A stretch of 64,000 nt of DNA, taken from the NCBI RefSeq assembly GCF_009848495.1, contig NZ_WWEP01000001.1, positions 186,001 to 250,000 of the forward strand. The letters are read 5' to 3'. The DNA comes from Flavobacterium sp. MK4S-17 (lineage in GTDB: Bacteria; Bacteroidota; Bacteroidia; Flavobacteriales; Flavobacteriaceae). Below the pieces are notes generated by a model. It searched no databases and was not told the DNA's origin. It worked only from the letters and a program-made list of their open reading frames with translations. Positions 26,162 to 35,121 of this stretch are shown piece after piece (the first letter of the stretch is position 1; every line of letters begins with the position of its first letter). The position numbers and the translations under genes were made by a program.

Positions 26162-26375
26162 AAAAATACTGGTAAGGGGGCTAAAATATCTGGGCTGGGC
26201 ATTGCCCATGTTTTTTATAGGCCCGGTAGTTATACACAGTTCATTTAAGAACCAGGGGCACCCGTTATATATTCCTGTCTTAGGGATAGGAATTATTATA
26301 TGCCTTTCGGGAATATGGTATATGTTTTTAGGTATCAGGACAATAATGAAAAGCCTTTTTGAAAATGAAAATTAA
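26148..26375 (+). CDS. Small two-span membrane protein (possibly DUF6095)
   Basis: 75 residues from the ATG at 26148, which overlaps the last codons of murQ. The longer frame from 26070 would lie inside murQ and is rejected. Two hydrophobic segments (YLGWALPMFFIGPVVIHSSF and LYIPVLGIGIIICLSGIWYMFL) separated by a short polar loop indicate a small inner-membrane protein. It resembles DUF6095 proteins near murQ in flavobacteria, from memory. Its end overlaps the following lipoprotein start. Confidence 0.7.
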   Translation: MATDKKILVRGLKYLGWALPMFFIGPVVIHSSFKNQGHPLYIPVLGIGIIICLSGIWYMFLGIRTIMKSLFENEN

Positions 26376-26742
26376 ATATATATTCTTTATTTTATTTATA
26401 TTCTTTTTAACGTCCTGCTATAATACAGAACGTAACTGCACCGAATTTAAAACCGGAAAATTTAAATTTGAACATGAAATAAATGGAGAAAAAAAAGTAA
26501 CTTACTTTGAAAGAAACAATGAATATGAAATTGAAACTTTTGAAGGAAAAACAGATACTTCATCCATACGCTGGATTAATGACTGCGAATATATATTGCG
26601 GAAAATAAATCCGAAAAATATGCAGGAAAAAAAGGCAGTACACATGAAAATACTTACCACTGAAGAAAATTCATATATTTTTGAGTTTTCAATAGTGGGC
26701 GATAGCAATAAACAAAAAGGAAAAGTAACTAAAGTTAACTAA
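26365..26742 (+). CDS. Small lipoprotein of unknown function
   Basis: 125 residues from the ATG at 26365. A TTG at 26359 also lies in frame. The signal KIKYIFFILFIFFLTSC ends in a lipobox Cys, so it is a probable envelope lipoprotein. The mature part is Lys/Glu-rich with repeated short beta strands (GKFKFEHEINGEKKVTYFERNNEYEIE). I recall near-identical small lipoproteins in Flavobacterium labelled 'DNA topoisomerase IV' in databases. No topoisomerase features exist here, so such a label would be an error. It overlaps the previous stop by 11 bases and is more AT-rich than its neighbours. Confidence 0.72.
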   Translation: MKIKYIFFILFIFFLTSCYNTERNCTEFKTGKFKFEHEINGEKKVTYFERNNEYEIETFEGKTDTSSIRWINDCEYILRKINPKNMQEKKAVHMKILTTEENSYIFEFSIVGDSNKQKGKVTKVN

Positions 26743-26750
26743 AACTATAA

Positions 26751-27527
26751 ATGGAATTTTTAACCAACCCCGATGCATGGATTGCACTGCTTACCCTGAC
26801 ATTTCTTGAAATTGTACTGGGTATAGACAACATTATTTTCATCTCTATTGTTACAGGAAAACTACCTGTGGAAGACCGTAAAAAAGCCACACGCATAGGG
26901 CTTTTCCTCGCCATGTTTATGCGGATTGGGTTATTATTCGGGATAACGCTGCTTATAGCCATGAAAGCACCCTTGTTTAGTGTGGACTGGGGCTGGTTTA
27001 GCGGTAGCTTTACAGGGCAGGCACTAGTTTTATTTGCCGGGGGGTTATTCCTTATATATAAAAGTACCAAGGAAATACATGAAAAGGTTGACCATAAAGG
27101 AGAGGAAGAAAAAAACCTTGGCAGCGTTGCAAAAAAATCATTTAGCAATGTTATAATGCAAATATTGCTTATCGACCTTATATTCTCAGTAGATTCAATT
27201 TTAACTGCGGTAGGTATGACAAACGGCCTTGAGGGAGCGTTATATATTATGATAACCGCAGTTGTAATATCTGTAGGAGTCATGATGCTTTTTGCCGTAC
27301 CTGTAGGAAATTTTGTTAATGCTAATCCTTCCATACAGATATTGGGACTTGCTTTCCTTATCCTTATCGGCTTTATGCTGATTACAGAAAGCATGCACCT
27401 TTCGGAAGCGCAGTTGGCAGGGCAGCATATTGGTGCCGTACCTAAAGGCTACCTGTATTTTGCCATTGCTTTTTCGCTGGGTGTAGAATTCCTGAATATG
27501 AAAATGAGGAAGAAAAAAACAGTTTAA
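26751..27527 (+). CDS. TerC-family inner-membrane protein
   Basis: 258 residues with about 7 membrane spans. The family signature TFLEIVLGIDNIIFISIVTG (residues 17-36) and the second intramembrane block LLIDLIFSVDSILTAVGM (about 140-157) are both present. TerC relatives have been linked to metal (Mn2+) export and tellurite resistance. Which metal applies here is not known. It lies 8 bases after the lipoprotein gene and ends before a strong bidirectional terminator. Confidence 0.92.
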   Translation: MEFLTNPDAWIALLTLTFLEIVLGIDNIIFISIVTGKLPVEDRKKATRIGLFLAMFMRIGLLFGITLLIAMKAPLFSVDWGWFSGSFTGQALVLFAGGLFLIYKSTKEIHEKVDHKGEEEKNLGSVAKKSFSNVIMQILLIDLIFSVDSILTAVGMTNGLEGALYIMITAVVISVGVMMLFAVPVGNFVNANPSIQILGLAFLILIGFMLITESMHLSEAQLAGQHIGAVPKGYLYFAIAFSLGVEFLNMKMRKKKTV

Positions 27528-27543
27528 GAAGAACTCTTAAAAT

Positions 27544-27570
27544 AAAAAAGCAGCCAATGGCTGCTTTTTT
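27544..27570. terminator. Bidirectional terminator between terC and parC
   Basis: Stem AAAAAAGCAGCC with GGCTGCTTTTTT, loop AAT, between the ends of two convergent genes. Confidence 0.88.
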
Positions 27571-27573
27571 ATT

Positions 27574-30210
27574 TTAATCAAGGCTTAATGTTATCTGCCC
27601 GTCATCATCAAGCGTTATTGTTGTACTGTCATCAGTAAGGTCAACTTCGCCTTTTACTTCCATTTCTTCAGGTATTTCTTCCTCCGGTGCTTCAAAAGGT
27701 AAAGGTTCAAGCAGGTTTATCTGCCTCACTTTATCTGTGGTAAGCTGGTTTCCTAAAGCCTTTATGCCTTTTACTGCTATAAAATTTTCAAGGTCAACAG
27801 TAAGGTTTTCCTTCTGCACACCTTTAACTTTAGAAAAAATTATTTCTGCCACCGGCCTGTAATCTGTTGACACTATTTCAAGCTGCGAATTAGGATGTTC
27901 CGTAATAAAAACCTCTTCCTTATTTTCATTTTCAACCAGAAAACGTTTTACGAAATAGCGTTCTTTTTCACCGTCATAATAAATGGCCGAAACAGGTTTT
28001 TTCGGTACCCATTTTTCCAGTACAATCATTCCTTCATCAAAATGCGTGGAAAGTTCCGGGATAATGGTTTTAATTTTACCCGATTGGTTAATAATAAGCA
28101 ACCTGTCATTAGGACGGAATTCACCTAAAAGCTCTCCCCTGCCATCCACATTAAGGCGGTGCACGGTATCGTCAAACCAAATACGCCGTGGCTTTAATGT
28201 AGAGATTCCTTTTTCCTTCAGCTCAATCTTTTTAATAGGATACTTGCTAACGGTATTACCACGCGATGCGCGGCCTTTTATTGCAATAGCCGCAAAGTCA
28301 AGGTCAAATTTCAGCTTTTTAATACTTCCTACCTGGCGTAAAAGCACGGTAACCACCTCTGCCTCACCATTAGGATTGGCAGAAAAATACAGCACCTGAG
28401 ATCCTTTTGTGCCTTGTGTAAGGTCATACAGTTTATCCCTTGTAACGCCCGATACATTAAAGCGCTTTACAAAAGATGGCCCCGACTTCCCGTCACGGTA
28501 AATCATATTGTAAATAGTACGCTTGTCATTTTTATCAAAAACAGCCACATGGAGAATATCCTTGCCCACAAATGTTTTTACATCAACTTTTGTAACCATC
28601 ATGTTGCCATCCCTAAGGAAAACAATTACATCATCAATATCACTGCAATCGGCGACATATTCATCCTTTTTAAGCCCGGTACCAATAAAGCCTTCCTCAC
28701 GGTTTACATATAATTTGGTATTACGCAATACAACCTTTGTAGCTTCTATATTGTCAAAGCTTCGCAATTCGGTTTTTCGTTCACGCCCTTTACCATATTT
28801 ATCCTTAAGGTTTTGGAAATAAGATATGGCAAATTCAATAATATGCTCCAGGTTATGTTTAACCTGTGCTATTTCGCCTTCCAGGACTTCAATCTTTTCC
28901 TGTGCCTTATCAATATCAAATTTAGAAATACGCTTAATACGTATTTCGGTAAGCCTTACAATATCTTCTTCAGTTACGGCACGCTTAAGATGTTTAGTAA
29001 AAGGTTTCAAGCCTTCATCTATAGCATTTATAACCCCTTCCCATGTTTCTTCCTCCTCAATAAGGCGGTATATCCTGTTCTCAATAAAAATGCGCTCAAG
29101 CGACAGGAAATGCCATTGTTCCTCCAGTTCATCAAGCTGAATTTCAAGCTCGTTTTTAAGCAGTTGTACCGTTCGGTGAGTAGATATTTTCAGCATATCG
29201 CTTACACCCACAAAGTAAGGCTTATGGTCTTCAATAACACAACCCAGTGGTGCAATAGAGGTTTCACATGCTGTAAAGGCAAACAGTGCATCAATAGTTT
29301 TATCAGGCGATACCCCGGGCGGCAGGTGAATTAATATCTCAACGTCCGCTGCGGTATTATCCTCTATTTTTTTGATTTTTATTTTGCCCTTTTCATTAGC
29401 CTTAAGAATACTGTCTATAAGGCTGGAAGTATTGGTACTGAAAGGTATTTGTGTAATAACAAGCGTACTCTTGTCAAGCTGGCTCACTTTAGCCCGCACA
29501 CGCACCCTGCCGCCACGCATACCGTCGTTATATCCGGAAACATCGGCAACACCCCCGGTTGGGAAATCGGGGTAAATTGTAAAAGGCTTATTCTTTAAAA
29601 TTTTAATGGAAGCATCTACAAGTTCGTTAAAATTATGAGGCAATACTTTTGTAGAAAGCCCTACAGCAATCCCCTCAGCGCCCTGTGCCAATAGCAACGG
29701 AAACTTAACGGGCAAGTGTACCGGTTCATTTTTTCGCCCGTCATAAGACAGCTGCCATGTAGTTATCTTAGGGCTGTATAAAACCTCAAGGGCAAATTTA
29801 GAAAGGCGTGCCTCAATATAACGTGAGGCAGCAGCGCCATCACCTGTTAATATATTACCCCAGTTCCCCTGTGTATCAATAAGCAAGTCCTTCTGCCCTA
29901 TCTGTACCATAGCATCGCCAATACTGGCATCGCCATGCGGGTGATACTGCATGGTGTGCCCCACTACATTGGCCACCTTATTATAGCGCCCATCATCCAG
30001 TTCTTTAAGGGAATGCATAATGCGCCGCTGTACCGGCTTAAACCCATCTTCAATGGCGGGTACAGCGCGTTCCAGTATAACATAAGAAGCATAATCCAGA
30101 AACCAGTCCTTATACATGCCGGTTACCTTTATTATGGTATCCTGCTGTTCCGGGCTTATATTCCCTTCATATAGCTCCCCCTCCGTAGGTTCAAAATTAT
30201 CTTCACTCAT
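27574..30210 (-). CDS. parC: DNA topoisomerase IV subunit A
   Basis: 878 residues. The winged-helix and breakage-reunion domain includes ILERAVPAIEDGFKPVQRRIMHSL near residue 43, PHGDASIGDAMVQIGQ, and GDGAAASRYIEARLSKF with the catalytic Tyr (about residue 130). A long coiled-coil region follows near residues 340-480 and the C-terminal half forms the beta-pinwheel DNA-wrapping domain, here ending in an acidic tail. No GyrA box is obvious, which supports topoisomerase IV over gyrase. The parE gene lies 27 bases upstream, forming the expected parE-parC pair. Confidence 0.94.
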   Translation of the reverse strand: MSEDNFEPTEGELYEGNISPEQQDTIIKVTGMYKDWFLDYASYVILERAVPAIEDGFKPVQRRIMHSLKELDDGRYNKVANVVGHTMQYHPHGDASIGDAMVQIGQKDLLIDTQGNWGNILTGDGAAASRYIEARLSKFALEVLYSPKITTWQLSYDGRKNEPVHLPVKFPLLLAQGAEGIAVGLSTKVLPHNFNELVDASIKILKNKPFTIYPDFPTGGVADVSGYNDGMRGGRVRVRAKVSQLDKSTLVITQIPFSTNTSSLIDSILKANEKGKIKIKKIEDNTAADVEILIHLPPGVSPDKTIDALFAFTACETSIAPLGCVIEDHKPYFVGVSDMLKISTHRTVQLLKNELEIQLDELEEQWHFLSLERIFIENRIYRLIEEEETWEGVINAIDEGLKPFTKHLKRAVTEEDIVRLTEIRIKRISKFDIDKAQEKIEVLEGEIAQVKHNLEHIIEFAISYFQNLKDKYGKGRERKTELRSFDNIEATKVVLRNTKLYVNREEGFIGTGLKKDEYVADCSDIDDVIVFLRDGNMMVTKVDVKTFVGKDILHVAVFDKNDKRTIYNMIYRDGKSGPSFVKRFNVSGVTRDKLYDLTQGTKGSQVLYFSANPNGEAEVVTVLLRQVGSIKKLKFDLDFAAIAIKGRASRGNTVSKYPIKKIELKEKGISTLKPRRIWFDDTVHRLNVDGRGELLGEFRPNDRLLIINQSGKIKTIIPELSTHFDEGMIVLEKWVPKKPVSAIYYDGEKERYFVKRFLVENENKEEVFITEHPNSQLEIVSTDYRPVAEIIFSKVKGVQKENLTVDLENFIAVKGIKALGNQLTTDKVRQINLLEPLPFEAPEEEIPEEMEVKGEVDLTDDSTTITLDDDGQITLSLD

Positions 30211-30237
30211 CTGTTTCCTAAATCCTGGCTTAAATTA

Positions 30238-32091
30238 TTACTCCTCCACCACATCCAGTTCAACCTTCAGGTTATTTATAATAAAATCCTGCCTGTCAGG
30301 TGTATTTTTACCCATATAAAACTCCAGCATATTTTCTATTGAAGTTGCTTTATCAAGCATTACAGGATCAAGGCGTATATTTTCTCCTATAAAATGTTTA
30401 AACTCATCGGGCGATATTTCACCCAGTCCCTTAAATCGTGTAATTTCAGGTTTGCCTTTTAGTTTTTCAATAGCAGCTTTCCTTTCCTCTTCGCTATAAC
30501 AGTATATAGTTTCTTTTTTATTCCTAACCCTGAAAAGCGGGGTTTGCAGTATATATAAATGCCCCTCCTTTATCAGTTCCGGGAAAAACTGTAGAAAGAA
30601 AGTTATTAAAAGCAGGCGTATGTGCATGCCGTCCACATCGGCATCTGTGGCTATAACAATATTATTATAACGCAGGTTTTCCATTTCCTCCTCTATATCC
30701 AGTGCAGCCTGCAACAGGTTGAACTCCTCATTTTCATACACAATTTTCTTGCTCATGCCGTAGCAGTTAAGCGGCTTACCCCTAAGGCTGAATACCGCCT
30801 GTGTATTTACATCCCTGGATTTGGTAATAGAACCCGAAGCCGAATCTCCCTCTGTAATAAAAAGCGTGCTTTCCAAACTGCGTGGATTTTTGGCATCTGT
30901 TAAATGCACCCTGCAATCACGCAATTTTTTATTATGCAGGCTGGCTTTCTTGGCTCTGTCGCGTGCCAGTTTGCGTATTCCTGAAAGTTCCTTACGTTCA
31001 CGCTCTGCCTGTAATATCTTTTTAAGCAGTGCATCGGCAGTTTCAGGATTGCGGTGCAGAAAATTATCAAGCTTGTTTTTTATAAAGTCGTTTACAAAGG
31101 TACGTACCGTGGCAAGGTTAGGCCCCATTTCAGTAGAACCCAGCTTTGTTTTGGTCTGTGACTCAAATACAGGTTCCTCTACCTTTATGCTGATAGCACT
31201 TACTATAGATTTGCGTATATCGGCAGCTTCAAAGTTCTTGTTATAAAACTCTTTAATTGTTTTTACAATAGCTTCACGAAAGGCACCAAGGTGTGTACCG
31301 CCCTGTGTAGTATTCTGCCCGTTTACAAACGAATAATACTCCTCGCTGTACTGCGTTTTACTATGTGTCATCGCAATTTCAATATCATCATCCTTAAGAT
31401 GTATAATATCATAAATACGGTCTTCTTCACTAATGTTTTCTGAAAGCAGGTCTTTTAACCCGTCTTCACTGTAAAATTTTTCGCCGTTATAAATTATTGT
31501 CAGCCCTGTATTGAGGTAGCAATAATTTTTTAGCATTTTTACAATATACTCATTACGGTATTTGTAATTTTTAAATATGGTATCATCAGCCACAAAAGTA
31601 ACCTTGGTACCCTTGCGCTTGGTTGTTTCAATTATGTCTTCCTCAAGCGTTATTTCGCCTGCCGAAAATTCAGCAGCTTTTTGCTGGTTATCCCTTACCG
31701 ATTCTACACGGAAGTAATTAGACAATGCATTTACCGCCTTGGTACCTACACCATTTAAACCCACTGATTTTTTAAACGCACGTGAGTCATATTTACCACC
31801 CGTATTCATTTTGGAAACCACATCAACCACTTTACCCAGCGGAATACCCCGCCCGTAATCGCGTACGGTTACGGTTTTATCTTTTACGGTAACTTCTATG
31901 GTTTTTCCGGTACCCATTACAAACTCGTCAATGGAGTTATCTATCACTTCTTTAAGCAATATATAGATACCGTCATCGGGCGAAGAACCGTCGCCAAGCT
32001 TACCGATATACATACCGGGGCGCATACGGATATGCTCCTTCCAGTCAAGTGAACGGATGTTATCTTCAGTGTACTGATTCTGCTCCAGCAT
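30238..32091 (-). CDS. parE: DNA topoisomerase IV subunit B
   Basis: 617 residues from the ATG at 32091, preferred over an in-frame TTG at 32133 because the protein normally starts [19 protein letters not shown] ATPase region: [21 protein letters not shown], and [16 protein letters not shown]. The TOPRIM domain shows [10 protein letters not shown] and the metal-binding [17 protein letters not shown]. The C-terminus ends RPDRQD-like. The ATP-driven subunit works with the following parC product to decatenate chromosomes. Confidence 0.94.
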   Translation of the reverse strand: MLEQNQYTEDNIRSLDWKEHIRMRPGMYIGKLGDGSSPDDGIYILLKEVIDNSIDEFVMGTGKTIEVTVKDKTVTVRDYGRGIPLGKVVDVVSKMNTGGKYDSRAFKKSVGLNGVGTKAVNALSNYFRVESVRDNQQKAAEFSAGEITLEEDIIETTKRKGTKVTFVADDTIFKNYKYRNEYIVKMLKNYCYLNTGLTIIYNGEKFYSEDGLKDLLSENISEEDRIYDIIHLKDDDIEIAMTHSKTQYSEEYYSFVNGQNTTQGGTHLGAFREAIVKTIKEFYNKNFEAADIRKSIVSAISIKVEEPVFESQTKTKLGSTEMGPNLATVRTFVNDFIKNKLDNFLHRNPETADALLKKILQAERERKELSGIRKLARDRAKKASLHNKKLRDCRVHLTDAKNPRSLESTLFITEGDSASGSITKSRDVNTQAVFSLRGKPLNCYGMSKKIVYENEEFNLLQAALDIEEEMENLRYNNIVIATDADVDGMHIRLLLITFFLQFFPELIKEGHLYILQTPLFRVRNKKETIYCYSEEERKAAIEKLKGKPEITRFKGLGEISPDEFKHFIGENIRLDPVMLDKATSIENMLEFYMGKNTPDRQDFIINNLKVELDVVEE

Positions 32092-32140
32092 AAAATTTTC
32101 AGGAATTTCTGCTAATGTACTATTTCTGCACAAAAAATGA

Positions 32141-32187
32141 AAGCCGGATGCGCGAAACTTATCAAAAGTATCTTAAACATCCGGCAG
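32141..32187 (-). terminator. Inverted repeat, possible terminator of the transglutaminase gene
   Basis: GCCGGATG (32143-32150) and CATCCGGC (32178-32185) form an 8-bp stem with a 27-base loop. On the minus strand it is followed by a T-rich run, but the loop is long, so termination is uncertain. Confidence 0.35.
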
Positions 32188-32205
32188 TTATATATTAAAT
32201 TTTTT

Positions 32206-33177
32206 CTACGGTTTTTCTATACGGTAGGCAACCGCCGATTTTTGATTGACATATATGGTTAAAGTACCCGCAGATACTGCCGAAAGTGGCACCTGGAATT
32301 CAGCTGTGTCGCCATTCCTCACAGGGACTATTTCCCTGAATATTCTTTCCCTGCTAAAGGCATAGGCAAGCCTATCTTCAGGTTTTAAATTTTTTACCTT
32401 AAAGGTAAGCACACTTGGCTTGGCTGTATAAGTACCCATAGCAGGAGTTAAAAATTCATAACCGCCCATGTGGTAATTGCCGTAGTATAATGGCAGGTTT
32501 GCAAAATCTCCTGCGGTAGCTTGCGTAAATAACCATTTTTCATCATCAGGGTAATGGTTCAGGAAAAACACTTTCGGATCGGTAAAAAAATATTTATCAT
32601 TGAACCTGAACTGGAATACAGGAGGATTTCCCGATACTGCACCAGCCCCAAAAGTAACATCCAAAAGCTTCCACTGCCCGTCAATTTTAACTGCATTCCA
32701 GGCATGGTCACTGGCTCCCGGCATTTTGCCTATATGTGCAGGATGCGATTTGGATGTACCGGTAACAATAACAGCTTCCAAACCTGTTTTCTCAGCCAGA
32801 ATCTTGTAAAGTGTAGAGTATCCCTGGCACACGCCCCGCCTGCTACGCAATGTTTTTAAGGCAAGGTCATATTCTAATTTCTTTTGTTTTTCAATTTTTT
32901 CCTGCTGTGTGGAATAAGAAAAGCCCACCGGCCTTTCATTAACGCCATAAGCAGCCAAATCATATTTTACATTGGTGGCAATCCAGGTAAATATAGCCCG
33001 CGCTTTTTCATCATCACGTTTAAAGTCTTTATTTATAAGCCCGGCCAGTTTATCTGTATCAGAAAAAGATTTAGGATAATCCCTTACAATTTCATCTGCT
33101 TTTGCATAGTCCTGCCCAAACGCAGTAAAGGAAACTAACAGTAAAATTAAATTGATTTTCAGAAGGATATTTTTCAT
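32206..33177 (-). CDS. Secreted transglutaminase-like cysteine protease fold protein
   Basis: 323 residues with a signal peptide (INLILLLVSFTAFGQ). Transglutaminase-core triad: Cys in RRGVCQGYSTLYK (about residue 118), His in SDHAWNAVKIDGQW (about 158), and Asp in LLDVTFGAG (about 174). The C-terminal about 100 residues are a beta-rich domain (YTAKPSVLTFKVKNL onwards). Proteins of this type in Bacteroidota are exported and may cleave peptides or link amines, with no known substrate. The gene stands alone with an intergenic gap on both sides. Confidence 0.88.
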   Translation of the reverse strand: MKNILLKINLILLLVSFTAFGQDYAKADEIVRDYPKSFSDTDKLAGLINKDFKRDDEKARAIFTWIATNVKYDLAAYGVNERPVGFSYSTQQEKIEKQKKLEYDLALKTLRSRRGVCQGYSTLYKILAEKTGLEAVIVTGTSKSHPAHIGKMPGASDHAWNAVKIDGQWKLLDVTFGAGAVSGNPPVFQFRFNDKYFFTDPKVFFLNHYPDDEKWLFTQATAGDFANLPLYYGNYHMGGYEFLTPAMGTYTAKPSVLTFKVKNLKPEDRLAYAFSRERIFREIVPVRNGDTAEFQVPLSAVSAGTLTIYVNQKSAVAYRIEKP

Positions 33178-33222
33178 GATGTACTTAAAACCAATAATCC
33201 TGCCATAAAATGTTAATGCACA

Positions 33223-33909
33223 TTACCGGTAATGCAAAAATATCCCTTTGTCATATACTGTCCATAATGCTGCTTTTTGGTTGGCTGCCGTAAGCGCATT
33301 ATTTGCCCATGTATTGCAGGTATAAAACAGGCTGTATTTATAGTGGGCTTCATAAAATGCATCATAACCGCCATAGCCCCTGTTTTTAATGCATTGCACT
33401 TTATTACTCGCATCTAACTGAAAACTCGCGGATATGTATTGCACAAGCCTTTTATAATCGGCATTACTTAACGTTAGCTTTAGGCAATCAGCATCTTGCT
33501 GTATATCTTTATAAAAATGAGTATGCATTGCCGATGTACCCAAATGCAAAGCTGCCTTGACAGCAGTACTTAGCTTCAGGTCGCTCCACTTTGGGGTATT
33601 AAGGTAAAAACCCTTATCTCCCCAGCCAAAGGCAATATACTCTGCAAGGCTGTCTTTTGAGGCGGTATGTGCAAAAAGTATTTCGCTGCTCCAGTCTTTT
33701 ACCTTGTTTTTTACAGGAACAACAATATCTGTATGCACACCATTAGTACGTACATATATAGTTACATCTTTACCGGGCCTGACTTTACTGTTTACCGTAA
33801 TATGGGATAACACAAATACTGCCGCTACATACAGTAATATAAAAGCTGCTATGCCCAGAAAAAACTTTTTAAGTATATGTACACCTCTTTTAAGATGTTT
33901 TTGTTTCAT
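33223..33909 (-). CDS. TIGR02117/DUF2459 membrane-anchored protein
   Basis: 228 residues. An N-terminal hydrophobic anchor (FFLGIAAFILLYVAAVFVLS) precedes a DUF2459 domain. Recognisable conserved blocks are RTNGVHTDIVVPV near residue 53, GWGDKGFYLNTPKW near residue 95, MHTHFYKD near 130, and TCNTWANNAL near 200. The function of the family is unknown, and conserved His/Cys/Asn residues suggest a hydrolase-like fold. The start overlaps the FMN-reductase stop by 20 bases, so they are cotranscribed. Confidence 0.85.
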   Translation of the reverse strand: MKQKHLKRGVHILKKFFLGIAAFILLYVAAVFVLSHITVNSKVRPGKDVTIYVRTNGVHTDIVVPVKNKVKDWSSEILFAHTASKDSLAEYIAFGWGDKGFYLNTPKWSDLKLSTAVKAALHLGTSAMHTHFYKDIQQDADCLKLTLSNADYKRLVQYISASFQLDASNKVQCIKNRGYGGYDAFYEAHYKYSLFYTCNTWANNALTAANQKAALWTVYDKGIFLHYR

Positions 33910-34432
33910 AGTCGAAGTTGCGTATAATATCCCTTAACGCATCGTCAAGCTCTTTATTGGATATCTTACCAGCCTCTGTATCAAAATTTTCATCAAATAA
34001 CGGCAGGGAAAAAGTATCGCGTATATTGCCTCCATACCATTTAAGGCTTATCTTTGCTGCTTCAAGCGCATTTTTGCCACCATGCTTGCCGGGTGAGGTA
34101 GAAAGAAGCAGCATAGGCTTATTATCAAAAACCAGCTTTTTTTGCCTTGATGCCCAGTCGTAAATATTTTTAAAGGCGGCCGTAAGCCCGGCGTTATGCT
34201 CGGCTACCGAAAGTACCAACACATCTGCCGATTCCATCTTCTCCAGGAATTTTTGCGCTACCGGCGGCTTCCCTACTAATTTTTCCTTGTCTACACTGTA
34301 AAGCGGTAGTTCATAATCGTTAAGGTCTAATACCTCTGTTTCTTCCGCATTAAAAAGCTTAGCCGCATAGGTGGCAAATTTTTTATTGATTGAGTTATTA
34401 CTGCTGCTTCCTGCAAAGGCTACTATTTTCAT
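33890..34432 (-). CDS. NADPH-dependent FMN reductase family flavoprotein
   Basis: 180 residues from the ATG at 34432. A longer frame exists but would begin MLVIICNFTKTEKF, before the typical beta-strand start MKIVAFAGSSS. The phosphate-binding loop AGSSSNNSINKKFATYA and the flavin region PLYSVDKEKLVGKPPVAQKF, then AEHNAGLTAAFKNIYDWASR near residue 92, fit flavodoxin-like FMN reductases/quinone reductases. It probably reduces flavin or quinones with NAD(P)H. It overlaps the following DUF2459 gene. Confidence 0.85.
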   Translation of the reverse strand: MKIVAFAGSSSNNSINKKFATYAAKLFNAEETEVLDLNDYELPLYSVDKEKLVGKPPVAQKFLEKMESADVLVLSVAEHNAGLTAAFKNIYDWASRQKKLVFDNKPMLLLSTSPGKHGGKNALEAAKISLKWYGGNIRDTFSLPLFDENFDTEAGKISNKELDDALRDIIRNFDYETKTS

Positions 34433-34510
34433 AAATTTTTCTGTTTTTGTGAAGTTACAAATTATAACCAACAAGATAAAGCTCTTTTATAAAACCTTAG
34501 CAACAGTTTA

Positions 34511-35092
34511 ATGTCAGATTTAAAAACATTGGATAATATGGAAACTATAATTAACAACAATTTTTATGTAGTAACAGGCGGTCCCGGCTCGGGGAAAACA
34601 ACATTGATTAAGGAATTAAAAAACATGGGGTATAACTGTATTGATGAAGCAGCACGGAAAATTATAATGGAAGAGGTTAAAAATAACGGTAAAGCCTTAC
34701 CATGGAAAAACAAGCTGGAATATACAGAACTGATGCTTAAACAATCTGTTGCAGATTACTTACATGCTGAAAGAAATAATATAACATTTTTTGACAGGGG
34801 AATACCCGATACTTTGTGCTACTCAAAAATAATAAAATCAACTACCAAAGGAGTGGAACTCGCTGCACAAATGTACAGGTATAGTAAAAAAGTTTTTATA
34901 CTACCACCATGGCCTGAAATTTATACTACTGATAATGAAAGAAAGCAGGATTGGGAAGAAGCTGTTTTAACTTATAAACTTATGAAAGAAACGTATACTG
35001 CCCTTGGATACAAAATAATTGAAGTACCAAAAGCTGATATAAAAAACAGGTGTCAATTCCTACTCAACCAAATAAAAAATCCCGCCAAATAG
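34511..35092 (+). CDS. P-loop ATPase/kinase (AAA_28-like)
   Basis: 193 residues. The Walker A motif is VVTGGPGSGKTTLIKEL (about residues 18-34), and a Walker B/DRG signature lies at FFDRGIPDTLCY near residue 97. The pattern matches the AAA_28 group of small P-loop proteins related to nucleoside kinases and to NadR's kinase domain. The substrate is unknown. An alternative start at Met10 (34538) is possible. Its stop lies within the hairpin that terminates the convergent ychF gene. Confidence 0.82.
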   Translation: MSDLKTLDNMETIINNNFYVVTGGPGSGKTTLIKELKNMGYNCIDEAARKIIMEEVKNNGKALPWKNKLEYTELMLKQSVADYLHAERNNITFFDRGIPDTLCYSKIIKSTTKGVELAAQMYRYSKKVFILPPWPEIYTTDNERKQDWEEAVLTYKLMKETYTALGYKIIEVPKADIKNRCQFLLNQIKNPAK

Positions 35093-35100
35093 CGGGATTA
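35075..35100. terminator. Terminator between convergent genes, overlapping a stop codon
   Basis: Stem ATCCCGC (35079-35085) with GCGGGAT (35092-35098). The minus strand has a run of T after the stem, so it fits ychF best. The stop codon of the + strand gene (35090-35092) is at the hairpin's edge. Confidence 0.7.
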
Positions 35101-35121
35101 ATATTTATATTTCTATACTAA

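Noticed and set aside
26735..27394. Antisense open frame of 219 codons opposite terC
   Set aside because: TerC motifs on the plus strand are intact. The minus-strand frame has low-complexity content typical of mirrored codons.
28813..29334. Antisense open frame of 173 codons inside parC
   Set aside because: It lies entirely opposite the conserved coiled-coil region of parC and has no promoter, ribosome site or recognisable domain, so it is a shadow frame.
33221..33234. Perfect 14-base palindrome CATTACCGGTAATG at a gene end
   Set aside because: It overlaps the stop of the DUF2459 gene and lacks a T tract; it may be chance. I could not tie it to a function.
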